Assembly: GCA_038236995.1 (NCBI GenBank)
Contig: JBBRZE010000001.1
Span: 62,001-126,000 of the forward strand
DNA length: 64,000 nucleotides
From: JAAFHB01 sp038236995
GTDB taxonomy: Bacteria > Bacteroidota > Bacteroidia > Bacteroidales > Prolixibacteraceae
Direction of reading: 5' to 3'
The notes beneath the pieces were generated by a model. The model was given only the letters and a program-made list of their open reading frames with translations. It searched no databases and was not told the origin of the DNA. This document shows positions 26,911 through 35,447 of the stretch, one piece after another. Within the stretch, counting starts at the first letter, position 1. Each line of letters starts with the position of its first letter. Both the position numbers and the translations under genes were made by a program.

Positions 26911-27274
26911 TAAGTGAGTCCGCTCCCGATGTATCAGCGATTTTTCAAAAGATTTTCATTTTAATAAGGTAATAAGGTTGGTTTTTCTTCTGTTACCCTT
27001 TCTACTAAGGTTTGATGAAAAAAATAAGGTTTATTTACAAAGATAAAAACCATATATTCAATATTTTAACCTTAGTAGAAAATTAATGTATGTAATTTTT
27101 AACCTTATTACCTTATTTGTCATCAATATAACAACCTAATAAAAATCACCTGACTCCGCCATTTTCTAAATGAGTAAATATTTCTGTATATCATTCATAT
27201 CCAAACATATAAATCTCTAATTTGTAAAAAAGCAATACTCTTAAAAATCGCTGATGTATCGGGACCAGTCACTA
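26911..27274. mobile_element. MITE-like element with nested inverted repeats
   Basis: Terminal inverted repeats of about 33 bp (left TCCCGATGTATCAGCG ATTTTT at 26924-26945, right AAAAATCGCTGATGTATCGGGA at 27243-27264). Inside are two further perfect inverted pairs: AATAAGGTAATAAGGTT (26963-26979) with its complement at 27101-27117, and TTTCTACTAAGGTT (26999-27012) with its complement at 27068-27081. No coding capacity. The shape is that of a non-autonomous transposable element. Confidence 0.6.
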
Positions 27275-27338
27275 ATTGCCAGCTGCAATCATTACAAAAC
27301 CCAATAACCCATACCAAACGTCATAGAACCATAATAAT

Positions 27339-27451
27339 CTATCCTCCGATACTTGCTACAATCCCAAATTCCTGAAAAATAGCTATAGCCCTTCATTGTG
27401 CTGCTGAAGTGGGTTCTCCGGGCGATCTGAAATCTTCGGGCTAGCCAAATT
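27339..27451 (-). pseudogene. 3' remnant of a second glycyl-radical activase gene
   Basis: On the minus strand the last 18 codons (RAIAIFQEFGIVASIGG, stop TAG 27339-27341) are identical in protein sequence to the C-terminus of the activase gene at 30021-30929. Upstream the match continues weakly (GEPTSAAQ versus EEPTLASQ) with a TGA replacing the Leu before RAIAIF. At DNA level 27345-27451 aligns with 30024-30130. It is therefore a decayed paralogue fragment or a partial duplication. Confidence 0.75.
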
Positions 27452-27517
27452 TTCATTATTTTTCAGAGGGAAATATTCACGATACTGTGAGTGGATATGT
27501 TCCTGGTCTGCTGTATT

Positions 27518-27973
27518 TTATTTTCTTTCCCTGATTTTATCTAACAGTCGGTTGAACTCATTAATTTCTTCCGGTGTTAAATTATCCAGCAACGTGTCTG
27601 CTTTCTGTTCGCAGCTAAACATTTTATCGAGTAGTTCTAATCCCGTTTCTGTGATTTCAACCGATTTCTGACGCCTGTCAGCAGGATTCTCGGTTCTGTT
27701 GACGAATCCTTTTTCAAAAAGCCGGTCAACAATCCGGCTCACATCCGAATCTTTGTCAAGCATCCGCTCTTTAATAAAACCGATCGAAAGCGGTGCTTCG
27801 GAACGAAAACCACGCAGGATGCGCAAAACATTGTACTGTTGTTCTGCAAGTCCATACCTCTTCAGTGACTGAAAAAATTCATAACTTAATTGCTTCGCAG
27901 TATAAGTCAGATTTATCAATCCTTTATGGTAATCGTTCCGAAACCGCCCTTTTAATTCATCTTCAATAGACAT
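27518..27973 (-). CDS. MarR-family transcriptional regulator
   Basis: 151 residues. The winged helix-turn-helix occupies about 40-110: EQQYNVLRILRGF, LSIGFIKERMLDKDSDVSRIVDRLFEKGFVNRTENPADRR, with the conserved wing Asp-Arg-Arg. MarR proteins are dimeric repressors released by small phenolic or oxidising ligands. It is the last gene of the nitroreductase-DoxX-pirin-MarR operon and probably controls it (inference). Confidence 0.9.
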   Translation of the reverse strand: MSIEDELKGRFRNDYHKGLINLTYTAKQLSYEFFQSLKRYGLAEQQYNVLRILRGFRSEAPLSIGFIKERMLDKDSDVSRIVDRLFEKGFVNRTENPADRRQKSVEITETGLELLDKMFSCEQKADTLLDNLTPEEINEFNRLLDKIRERK

Positions 27974-28008
27974 GTTATTATTCGTAAGATTGTGAAACCA
28001 TTTAAATA

Positions 28009-28887
28009 TTAATCTTTCAAAGATCCGAATTTTCCGTTGTTAAAATCCTCAAAAGCCTGAAGAATTTCCTTCCGGGTATTCATCACAAAGGGCCCGTGAG
28101 CAACAATGGGTTCATTCAAGTTTTCACCGCTCATCACTAATACGACGGCCCCCTCATCCGTCCTCAGATTAAAATCTTCTCCGTCATTTTGAAACAGGGC
28201 AAAGTGATCAGCAGGAACCTCTTCTGTTCCGTTGATTGTTATATTTCCTTCGATAACGAGCAATGCTGTGTTATAGCGGGCCGGAAAAGAAAAACCGGCT
28301 TTGCCGTTTTTATTCAACTTAACGTTGAACAAGTTGATGGGAGAAAATGTCGTTGCAGCACCTTTCACATTTTCATATTCTCCGGAAATTACTTCGACGA
28401 CTCCTCCATCATCAGCCAGTTTAAACTTGCTGATCTGATCGTTTGTAATACCCTGGTATTTTGGCGGCGACATTTTGAACTGTGCGGGAAGGTTTACCCA
28501 AAGCTGAACCATGTGCAATTCCCCGCCTTCTTTGCTGAATTCTTTTTCGTGGTACTCCTTGTGTAAGATCCCGGATGCAGCGGTCATCCATTGTACATCA
28601 CCTGCTCCAATAACTCCGCCGTTACCCGCACTGTCGTGATGAGCCACGCGCCCTTTATAGGCAATCGTAACAGTTTCAAAACCCCTGTGCGGATGTACTC
28701 CTACACCCATCGGATGATCTGAAGGGGGGAAATAGAATTTTGCGCCGTAATCGAGCAGAATAAAGGGATTCATCCGCTCCATATCGAGGCGGTAGCCACC
28801 TGGAATAAAATTGTGAACCCTGAACCCATCTCCTACAAAGTGCGGTTCCGGTGGTGAAAGTACTAATTCAATATTTTTCGTTGACAT
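28009..28887 (-). CDS. Pirin-family protein (PIP-type)
   Basis: 292 residues from the ATG at 28887. Classic long pirin: N-terminal cupin with VGVHPHRGFETVTI (metal His-x-His), HHDSAGNGGVIGAGDVQWMTAASGILHKEYH (His, Glu). C-terminal domain ends MNTRKEILQAFEDFNNGKFG, the pirin C-terminal signature. Probably iron-bound, with quercetinase or redox-sensor activity. It lies between DoxX and MarR in one operon. Confidence 0.9.
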   Translation of the reverse strand: MSTKNIELVLSPPEPHFVGDGFRVHNFIPGGYRLDMERMNPFILLDYGAKFYFPPSDHPMGVGVHPHRGFETVTIAYKGRVAHHDSAGNGGVIGAGDVQWMTAASGILHKEYHEKEFSKEGGELHMVQLWVNLPAQFKMSPPKYQGITNDQISKFKLADDGGVVEVISGEYENVKGAATTFSPINLFNVKLNKNGKAGFSFPARYNTALLVIEGNITINGTEEVPADHFALFQNDGEDFNLRTDEGAVVLVMSGENLNEPIVAHGPFVMNTRKEILQAFEDFNNGKFGSLKD

Positions 28888-28892
28888 CATTA

Positions 28893-29246
28893 TTATATTT
28901 TGAAGAGTTCGGGGTTTCTTAACCAGGCAACAACCCAAACTAAGATTAATACTACAGCAGGCATTCCAATACTCATACCACCTGTCATATGAATAATGAT
29001 TGCGCCACCCATATACGAACTAAGCAACAATGTTCCGTATTTATTGGTTTTAGGAAACAGGAACAACAGGGCAGAAACAATTTCACCAATTGCAATTATA
29101 ATTCGCCAGTTACCTAGTTTCATTTGTTCCATCTGCTCGGGATGCAGAAACAATTTACCCGATGCACTATAGAAATAAAGTGCTGTCAATAATCCGGCAA
29201 TTATCCATGCTGCAATTTTACTTGTTTTTGATATTTCTGTGTTCAT
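28893..29246 (-). CDS. DoxX-family membrane protein
   Basis: 117 residues with four membrane helices. FYSASGKLFLHPEQMEQM in TM1 and the loop, and GALIIHM-like TM3, match DoxX/SURF4-like proteins. They associate with oxidoreductases at the inner membrane. It is flanked by nitroreductase (19 bp upstream) and pirin (6 bp downstream), so co-transcribed. Confidence 0.85.
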   Translation of the reverse strand: MNTEISKTSKIAAWIIAGLLTALYFYSASGKLFLHPEQMEQMKLGNWRIIIAIGEIVSALLFLFPKTNKYGTLLLSSYMGGAIIIHMTGGMSIGMPAVVLILVWVVAWLRNPELFKI

Positions 29247-29264
29247 GGTCTTAATTTTAATGTA

Positions 29265-29882
29265 TTATGCAATCGTTGCGATTTCATCGAATAAGCGACG
29301 TGGCCGGCGCGGATGCGAATGTTTTGACGAATCGAAATATCCCAGGCAAATAAGCATTACCGCTGTTTCGCTTTCTTTTAATCCAAATTCTTTATGAATA
29401 CCATCGAAATCAATTCCGCTCATCGGATGCGAATCCACTCCAAAATCGTGGGCCGCAATCATCAGCGACATTGCAAGTAGTCCGGCATTGCTTTCGGCAA
29501 ATTTGAGTTTTCTTTCTTCTGACGAACCATAAAGATAGGCTGCGGCTCCCTTGGCCCCTGCAACCATTTCAGCTTTGCCCCCAACACTCTGAAGCATTTC
29601 TTCCCAAACCGGATTGGTGTCGGCAAAGCCATTTTTATCACCAACAATAATTAGTGTTACAGGTGCATCCAAAACTTTTTCCTGCTTATTGGCAAGTTCA
29701 AAAAGCCTTTGTTTGCCTGATTCTGTTTTGGCCGCGATAATTCTCCATGGTTGGAGATTGAAGGCCGACGGCGCTAAAACTGCCATGTTAATGATCTCTT
29801 TTAACAGCTCCCCGCTAATGGATTTATTTTTATCAAAATAATTGACTGAACGTCTCTCGTTGAATAATGTTTTTGTTTCCAT
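29265..29882 (-). CDS. Nitroreductase-family flavoprotein
   Basis: 205 residues. FMN-binding blocks ERRSVNYFDKN, LAPSAFNLQPWRIIAAK and the C-terminal GYFDSSKHSHPRR. PMSGIDFDGIHKEFGL fits the NfnB/YdgI group. Reduces nitro or quinone compounds with NAD(P)H. First gene of the operon with DoxX, pirin and MarR, which together suggest a response to quinones or other electrophiles. Confidence 0.9.
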   Translation of the reverse strand: METKTLFNERRSVNYFDKNKSISGELLKEIINMAVLAPSAFNLQPWRIIAAKTESGKQRLFELANKQEKVLDAPVTLIIVGDKNGFADTNPVWEEMLQSVGGKAEMVAGAKGAAAYLYGSSEERKLKFAESNAGLLAMSLMIAAHDFGVDSHPMSGIDFDGIHKEFGLKESETAVMLICLGYFDSSKHSHPRRPRRLFDEIATIA

Positions 29883-30020
29883 ACAAATTGATATTTAAAA
29901 TACTTTGCAAATATAGGTGGAAACAATATATGTTGAAACATGTAATTAAAAATATTTTGAAATAATTTTAATTGACTGATTTTATATTGACTAAACAGCT
30001 TGTTTGCAACGATCTATTTG

Positions 30021-30929
30021 CTAGCCCCCGATACTCGCTACAATTCCAAATTCCTGAAAAATAGCGATAGCCCGCAATTGTGATGCTAAAGTGGGTTCTT
30101 CGAGGAGTATGAAATCTTCGGAACGGCCTAATTTCCCGTATTTGTTTTGGGCAATTTTATGGTAGGGAAGGAGGTTTACCATTTTCTTTTGACCGGAAAG
30201 TGATGAAATAAATTGTGCAGTTGAGGTAATATTTTCGATATCGTCGTTTACGTTTCCTATCAGCGGAATCCGGATGATAATATTTGCCCCGGTTTCGGCC
30301 AGAACCTGGAGGTTTTCGAGGATCTTTTCGTTGGGAACGCCTGTCCATTTCCGATGCCTTTCCGAATCCATCATCTTGAGATCGTACAGAAAAAGATCGG
30401 TTCGTTTGGCTACTTCCAAAAGGAATGCGGTATTTGCCAGTCCTGCGGTATCAACAGCTCTGTGTATTCCTCTTTGTCCACATTCGTCGAGCAGTTCGAT
30501 CAGAAAATCAGCATGCAATAAAGGTTCTCCTCCAGAGAAGGTTACACCGCCACCTGAATGATCAAAGAAGATCCGCTCTTTTTCGATCTCATCCATTATT
30601 CCGGCGATTGTTTCTGGTTTCCCCGATAGTTCAATGGCTTTTGTAGGGCAGACTTCGGCGCAATTACCGCATAGTTTGCAAAGTCCCGTGTCCGTAACAA
30701 TCCCTTCGGAAGTCAGGGTCAATGCCTTTTGTGTACAAGCCATCACACAGGTTCCGCATCTGATGCATTTAGTGGGTGCATACATCCTTTCGGTTTCAGC
30801 CGAAATGCCTTCAGGATTGTGGCACCATGCGCAGTTGAGGTTACACCCTTTCAGAAAGATCACAATCCGGATTCCGGGACCGTCGTTGATCGCATAGCGT
30901 TTAATATCGAAGATTAGAGGAGTTTGCAT
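30021..30929 (-). CDS. Glycyl-radical-enzyme activating protein
   Basis: 302 residues. Radical-SAM cluster motif CNLNCAWC (CxxxCxxC, about 29-36), then an inserted ferredoxin-like domain with CIRCGTCVMAC and CKLCGNCAEVCP binding two more 4Fe-4S clusters, and SGGEPLLHADF downstream. It generates the glycyl radical on the adjacent enzyme using SAM. The stop of the dehydratase and the start here abut, so the two are translated together. The ferredoxin insert is typical of activases of HypD, choline and glycerol-dehydratase types and absent from PflA. Confidence 0.9.
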   Translation of the reverse strand: MQTPLIFDIKRYAINDGPGIRIVIFLKGCNLNCAWCHNPEGISAETERMYAPTKCIRCGTCVMACTQKALTLTSEGIVTDTGLCKLCGNCAEVCPTKAIELSGKPETIAGIMDEIEKERIFFDHSGGGVTFSGGEPLLHADFLIELLDECGQRGIHRAVDTAGLANTAFLLEVAKRTDLFLYDLKMMDSERHRKWTGVPNEKILENLQVLAETGANIIIRIPLIGNVNDDIENITSTAQFISSLSGQKKMVNLLPYHKIAQNKYGKLGRSEDFILLEEPTLASQLRAIAIFQEFGIVASIGG

Positions 30930-33391
30930 TAAAACGCAATATTTTCAGTTCGTTCAATCACTTCCTGTTGAAGATCAGCGTTCATATCATTAAAATAGTC
31001 GCTGTAACCAGCCATCCGAACCATCAGATCTTTGTAATCGGAAGGGCAAGCCTGTGCAGCAAGCAATGTTGCTGTATCGACAATATTAAACTGAATATGG
31101 TGTCCTCCGAGTGTAAAATAACTCCGGATCAGTTGCCCAAGCTTTTTGATATCTTCGTCTTTTCTCAATAAACCCGGAAGAAATCGCTGGTTCAACAACG
31201 TTCCACCCGATTTAACATGATCGAATTTAGTCAATGATTTCACAACAGCAGATGGTCCGTGCGTATCGGCACCATGCGAGGGAGAAGTTCCATCCGAAAT
31301 GGATTTTCCTGCCAGACGACCATTCGGAGTTGCCCCCATCACCTTCCCAAAATAGACATGACAGGTGGTCGACAACATATTCAGGTGATACTTTCCTCCT
31401 GGTTTGATATTGGGTTTTCCGTCGATCGCTTCGACGAGATCGTTGTATACCTTCACCGCAATTGAATCTGCAGCGTCATCATCATTTCCGAAGAAAGGTG
31501 TTCGGTTCATAATCGTCTGACGCAGCACTTCCTCTCCTTCGAAGTTATTCAGAACCGCTTTCAATACACGGTCCATATCAAAATTATGGTCTTCGAAAAC
31601 ATGTTTTTGAAGAGCGGCGAGACTGTCGGTAACAGTTCCCAGTCCGCAGCACTGAATATAGCTTGTGTTATAGCGAGGTCCGCCATCGTAGTAGTCTTTG
31701 CCGCGGCTCACGCAGTCCTCAATCACCACCGAGAGGAAAGGGGCAGGAGCATATTTGGCAAACATCCGGTCGATGTAATTACTTACCTTCATCTTTAGTT
31801 CAACCACGTAGTGAAGTTGTTTCAAAAAGGCATCATAGAGTTCTTCGTAGGTTAAGAAAGTTCGTGGATCGCCCGTTTCTGGCCCAACCCGGATACCTGT
31901 AACCGGATTGATTCCGTTGTTAAGGGTTACTTCCATAATCTTGGGAACATTCAGGTAACCTGTAAGTAAATAGGCTTCCTTGCCGAAAGCGCCCACTTCG
32001 ATGCAACCACTGCATCCCCCTTCACGTGCATCCTGGAGCGATTTGCCCTGGCGCAGCAATTCGAGAATGTAGATATCAGGATTAAAGACAGAAGGGTAAC
32101 CATGTCCCTGGCGGATCACACACGTGGCAGCATTCAGAAATTTGTCGGGCGTTTTGGCGCTGATGTGAACCGAGCTTCCCGGCTGCAAAATATGCAGTTC
32201 CTCAATCACCTCGAGCATGATATACGAAACCTCACTTGTGCCGTCGCTTCCATCGCTTTTTACACCGCCTATGTTGATGTTCGTAAAATCGTTGTAGGTT
32301 CCGCTTTCGCGTGCTGTGATTCCGACTTTAGGTGGTGCAGGATGGTTGTTGACCTTTATCCAGAAACAGGAGATTAACTCTTTAGCCTGATCGCGTGTGA
32401 GGGTTCCTTCAGCGATTTCGTTGTAATAAAAAGGCGCCAGGTGCTGGTCGAAATGACCCGGATTCATTGCATCCCAGCCGTTCAGTTCGGTAATGGTTCC
32501 AAGATGTACAAACCAGTACATCTGGATGGCTTCCCACAGATTGCGGGGGGCATTGGCCGGTACCCAACGGCAAACTTCTGCAATTTTCAGCAGTTCGGCT
32601 TTCCGCATCAGATCAGGTTCTTTTTTGGCATGTTCTTCAGCCAGGTCGGCATGGCGTTCTGCAAAAACGATAACGGCATCGCATGAAATATCCATAGCTT
32701 TCCACTCTTCGGCTTTGTCCGTAGCCTCAGGATCGTTCAGGTAATCAAGTGCAGCAAGATTGGCAGCAATTTCGCGTTTGTAACCGAGCATCCCTTTCTG
32801 GTAGATTTTCCCGTCGAGTGCGGTATGCCCAGGTGCGCGTTGTTCCATAAATTCGGTAAACATACCCGCTTCGTAAGCCGCTTTCCATTCCGGTGGAACA
32901 TGACTGAAAATCCGTTCACGCTGGGTTTTTCCTTCCCAGTAAGGGATTATTTCGCGGGCATAGGTATCAATATCTTCCTGGCTGATTGTATAGCGTTGCA
33001 ATTCACGTGTATTCAAAACATTTAGATCTTCAATACTGTGGCAGGTCAGTTCCGGAAAGGTGGGAACGCATTTAGGTCTTGGTCCTCGCTCGCCGACAAT
33101 CAGTTCCCCTTCGCCAAAATAGATGGCTTTCTTCCTGCAGTGATCGAGAAAGTTGGCTGCCCGCATCACCGGAACAGAAAGCTTCCCGTAGTTCTCACGG
33201 TAAAAAGCGGTTTCGTGCAGCGCCCGTTCGATCGATAAAGTTGGTACGGCATCGACACTCAGTTTGCGGAGTTTCTGAATGCGTTCGTTCATCCCCGGAC
33301 CAATGGGATTATTTTTGGGCGGATAGAAATTGCCTTCTGTTGATGCTGCTCTTTCAGGAGTTTCTTCATGCAGGATTATTTTCTCGAACAT
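30929..33391 (-). CDS. hypD: Glycyl radical enzyme, trans-4-hydroxy-L-proline dehydratase type
   Basis: 820 residues. The thiyl-radical cysteine with its partner glutamate is in SGCIEVGAFGKEAY (Cys463, Glu465) and the glycyl radical site is RMAGYSDYF (Gly795). The blocks FMEQRAPGHT, NNHPAPPKVGI and YNTSYIQ resemble HypD, which removes water from trans-4-hydroxy-L-proline to give pyrroline-5-carboxylate, rather than PFL (no CC pair) or the GCVEP diol/choline lyases. The residue after Glu465 is Val where HypD, as I recall it, has Thr. The first 33 residues exceed the usual HypD start; Met34 (33292) is an alternative start. Oxygen-sensitive, so an anaerobic function is expected. Confidence 0.8.
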   Translation of the reverse strand: MFEKIILHEETPERAASTEGNFYPPKNNPIGPGMNERIQKLRKLSVDAVPTLSIERALHETAFYRENYGKLSVPVMRAANFLDHCRKKAIYFGEGELIVGERGPRPKCVPTFPELTCHSIEDLNVLNTRELQRYTISQEDIDTYAREIIPYWEGKTQRERIFSHVPPEWKAAYEAGMFTEFMEQRAPGHTALDGKIYQKGMLGYKREIAANLAALDYLNDPEATDKAEEWKAMDISCDAVIVFAERHADLAEEHAKKEPDLMRKAELLKIAEVCRWVPANAPRNLWEAIQMYWFVHLGTITELNGWDAMNPGHFDQHLAPFYYNEIAEGTLTRDQAKELISCFWIKVNNHPAPPKVGITARESGTYNDFTNINIGGVKSDGSDGTSEVSYIMLEVIEELHILQPGSSVHISAKTPDKFLNAATCVIRQGHGYPSVFNPDIYILELLRQGKSLQDAREGGCSGCIEVGAFGKEAYLLTGYLNVPKIMEVTLNNGINPVTGIRVGPETGDPRTFLTYEELYDAFLKQLHYVVELKMKVSNYIDRMFAKYAPAPFLSVVIEDCVSRGKDYYDGGPRYNTSYIQCCGLGTVTDSLAALQKHVFEDHNFDMDRVLKAVLNNFEGEEVLRQTIMNRTPFFGNDDDAADSIAVKVYNDLVEAIDGKPNIKPGGKYHLNMLSTTCHVYFGKVMGATPNGRLAGKSISDGTSPSHGADTHGPSAVVKSLTKFDHVKSGGTLLNQRFLPGLLRKDEDIKKLGQLIRSYFTLGGHHIQFNIVDTATLLAAQACPSDYKDLMVRMAGYSDYFNDMNADLQQEVIERTENIAF

Positions 33392-33655
33392 GGCTTTCCG
33401 GTTTTAAATTGGTTGAAATAAGAAATTGACTGGATTCCGATCTGTTAAAAATCAGGATCGGAACAAAAAGAAAAACGTGCGGGGAGCCGTTTAATTATAG
33501 AACATCAGGCAATTGAATAATCGCCGATAGGTTTTAAGAAGCGTTGTCCGGTAAATTGTTTTTTTCATGTGCTTTGACAGAATAATCAATTATCTTCCCA
33601 ACAAAAATAGTGATAAAAATCTATTTTTGAGGTTCTCTCAAACAAACGTATAAAA
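33392..33655. promoter_or_regulatory. Divergent promoter region of the glycyl radical enzyme and reductase
   Basis: 264 bp between divergent starts. It must carry both promoters and is the natural place for shared control. No clear operator palindrome was seen. Confidence 0.4.
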
Positions 33656-34675
33656 ATGGAAGATTCCAATACAATCAGAATACCTGCGGTACAAATGGAA
33701 GCCGAGTTTACCCGAATATTGCTGAAACATGGTTTCCGTGAAGATAAAGCAATTAGGTGCGCGTCTCTCTTTACGACCAATAGCGTGGACGGTATTTTGT
33801 CGCACGGTGTGAACCGGTTCTCCCGGTTCGTAAAGTATGTCATCAGTGGCCTGGTTGATGTTGATGCAGAACCGATGCTCGTTCATTCTTCAGGTGCTGT
33901 TGAACAATGGAATGGCAATTTGGGACCTGGTCCGCTGAATGCCTTTAAATGTACCGAACGTGCGATGGAACTTGCCCGGAATTCAGGCATCGGATGCGTG
34001 GCCTTGAGCAATACCAATCATTGGATGCGTGGGGGAACTTACGGATGGAAGGCGGCAAAGGCTGGTTTTGTTTTTATTGGCTGGACCAATACGATCGGAT
34101 TGATGCCGGCATGGGGAGCAACGGATAATAAACTCGGGAATAATCCGCTGGTTATCGCGGTACCTTATGGGGATGAAGCGATTGTTCTGGATATGGCCAT
34201 GAGTCAGTATTCATATGGTAAAATGGAGACGAAGGCGTTAGACCATTCGATGCTCGATTTTCCGGGAGGATACAATTCGTCCAACGAACTTACCCGCGAT
34301 CCGTCGGAAATTCTCGTTTCGAAACGTCCGTTACCGATTGGATTCTGGAAGGGGTCGGGACTTACTTTATTGCTCGATATCATGGCTGCTATTTTATCGG
34401 GTGGTCTGTCAACAGGCGAGATCAGTAAAAAAAAGGATGAGTCTGGTGTATCCCAGGTTTTTATTGCTTTTGATGTCAGCAAACTTGAGAACTTCCCTTC
34501 CATTCGAAACACGATATCCGAAATCATTGCAGATTATAAAGAATCTGTTCCGGTTGATGAAAAATCAAACATACGGTATCCGGGGGAGCAGATTTTGAAG
34601 ATCAGGGCTGCAAATCTGCTGGATGGTATTCTTGTGAACAGGGGGGTTTGGAATGAAGTTTTAAGCTTGGGTTAG
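33656..34675 (+). CDS. Ldh_2-family NAD(P)H oxidoreductase (YiaK/DlgD-like)
   Basis: 339 residues. Family blocks: LFTTNSVDGILSHGVNRFSRF (catalytic His near 47), VALSNTNHWMRGGTYG, GATDNKLGNNPLVIAVP, DMAMSQYSYGKM and GSGLTLLLDIMAAILSGG. This is the malate/L-lactate/2,3-diketogulonate reductase family, which also includes pyrroline-2- and piperideine-2-carboxylate reductases. YiaK-like spacing makes a 2-keto or imino acid substrate likely. It diverges from the glycyl radical enzyme, suggesting a shared pathway. Confidence 0.85.
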   Translation: MEDSNTIRIPAVQMEAEFTRILLKHGFREDKAIRCASLFTTNSVDGILSHGVNRFSRFVKYVISGLVDVDAEPMLVHSSGAVEQWNGNLGPGPLNAFKCTERAMELARNSGIGCVALSNTNHWMRGGTYGWKAAKAGFVFIGWTNTIGLMPAWGATDNKLGNNPLVIAVPYGDEAIVLDMAMSQYSYGKMETKALDHSMLDFPGGYNSSNELTRDPSEILVSKRPLPIGFWKGSGLTLLLDIMAAILSGGLSTGEISKKKDESGVSQVFIAFDVSKLENFPSIRNTISEIIADYKESVPVDEKSNIRYPGEQILKIRAANLLDGILVNRGVWNEVLSLG

Positions 34676-34736
34676 TCTGTGAATTAGACTGAAAAATAAG
34701 TTTTTAGCAGGGAATATTGGATGGTCAAAAAATAAA

Positions 34737-34768
34737 TGCCACCATTCCGCTTTTGCAGAATGATGGCA
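34737..34768 (-). terminator. Terminator between reductase and Rnk-like gene
   Basis: TGCCACCATTC and GAATGATGGCA form an 11-bp stem with one mismatch. On the minus strand it is followed by a T-rich tract, so it fits the Rnk-like gene ending at 34799. It may also slow transcription of the converging reductase gene. Confidence 0.7.
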
Positions 34769-34798
34769 AGTAAAATCGTTTTCGGCGTAGTCTAATAA

Positions 34799-35209
34799 CT
34801 ACATATTGAAATCGCCTGATGCTTCAGGTTGGAAAATAATTTCGTCAATCGTGATTTTGGTGAGACCGGCAGGAACAAGCCACTCAATTTCATCTCCAAC
34901 TTTATAACCAATAAGCGCAGTTGCGATTGGTGAAAAAATCGATATTTTATTCTTTTTCAGATCTGCCTTATCCGGATAGACAATCTGAAATTCAACCTGT
35001 TTGTTAATATTTGAGAAACTAATTTTCACAATAGAATTCATCGTTACAATATTACCAGGAATCTCTTGTGGTTCAACAATTTTGGCAGAATTCAACTCTT
35101 TTAGTAAATTTTCTGCTTCGGATGCACTTATCGATTTAAATAGTTTTGCATCGCTAAGGCATTGTTTAATCCTTGAATAATCAAGCCTATTCAAAATGAT
35201 CTTACTCAT
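34799..35209 (-). CDS. GreA/Rnk-type C-terminal domain protein
   Basis: 136 residues. The C-terminal FKBP-like domain of GreA/Rnk (about 50-130) has ISIFSPIATALIGYKVGDEIEWLVPAG, the diagnostic block. The N-terminal coiled coil of GreA is replaced by a short helical part, as in Rnk. Such proteins bind RNA polymerase near the secondary channel. Monocistronic. Confidence 0.85.
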   Translation of the reverse strand: MSKIILNRLDYSRIKQCLSDAKLFKSISASEAENLLKELNSAKIVEPQEIPGNIVTMNSIVKISFSNINKQVEFQIVYPDKADLKKNKISIFSPIATALIGYKVGDEIEWLVPAGLTKITIDEIIFQPEASGDFNM

Positions 35210-35447
35210 GATTTTCTTGTTTATAAATTTTTACTATCAAATCATACAAAGATACCCTTTATTTGAACTTAAACACTGTTAATTCTGCTTGCAGGTACAA
35301 CAAATAAAGGCACGCTTTCCAAATTCGCTGGAATTGTAGTTTCAGGTGGCAAATCATGATTGCCAAAAACGAATTTTGCAGGTCTTGACTGTGAATAACC
35401 CACATCCCACATTTACTTATCCGTATTGATTTACCATTACCTGTTTT

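Noticed and set aside
30929..33391. Pyruvate formate-lyase
   Set aside because: PFL has adjacent catalytic cysteines (Cys-Cys). Here there is a single Cys followed by Ile-Glu, and the activase has a ferredoxin insert, as in dehydratase-type enzymes.
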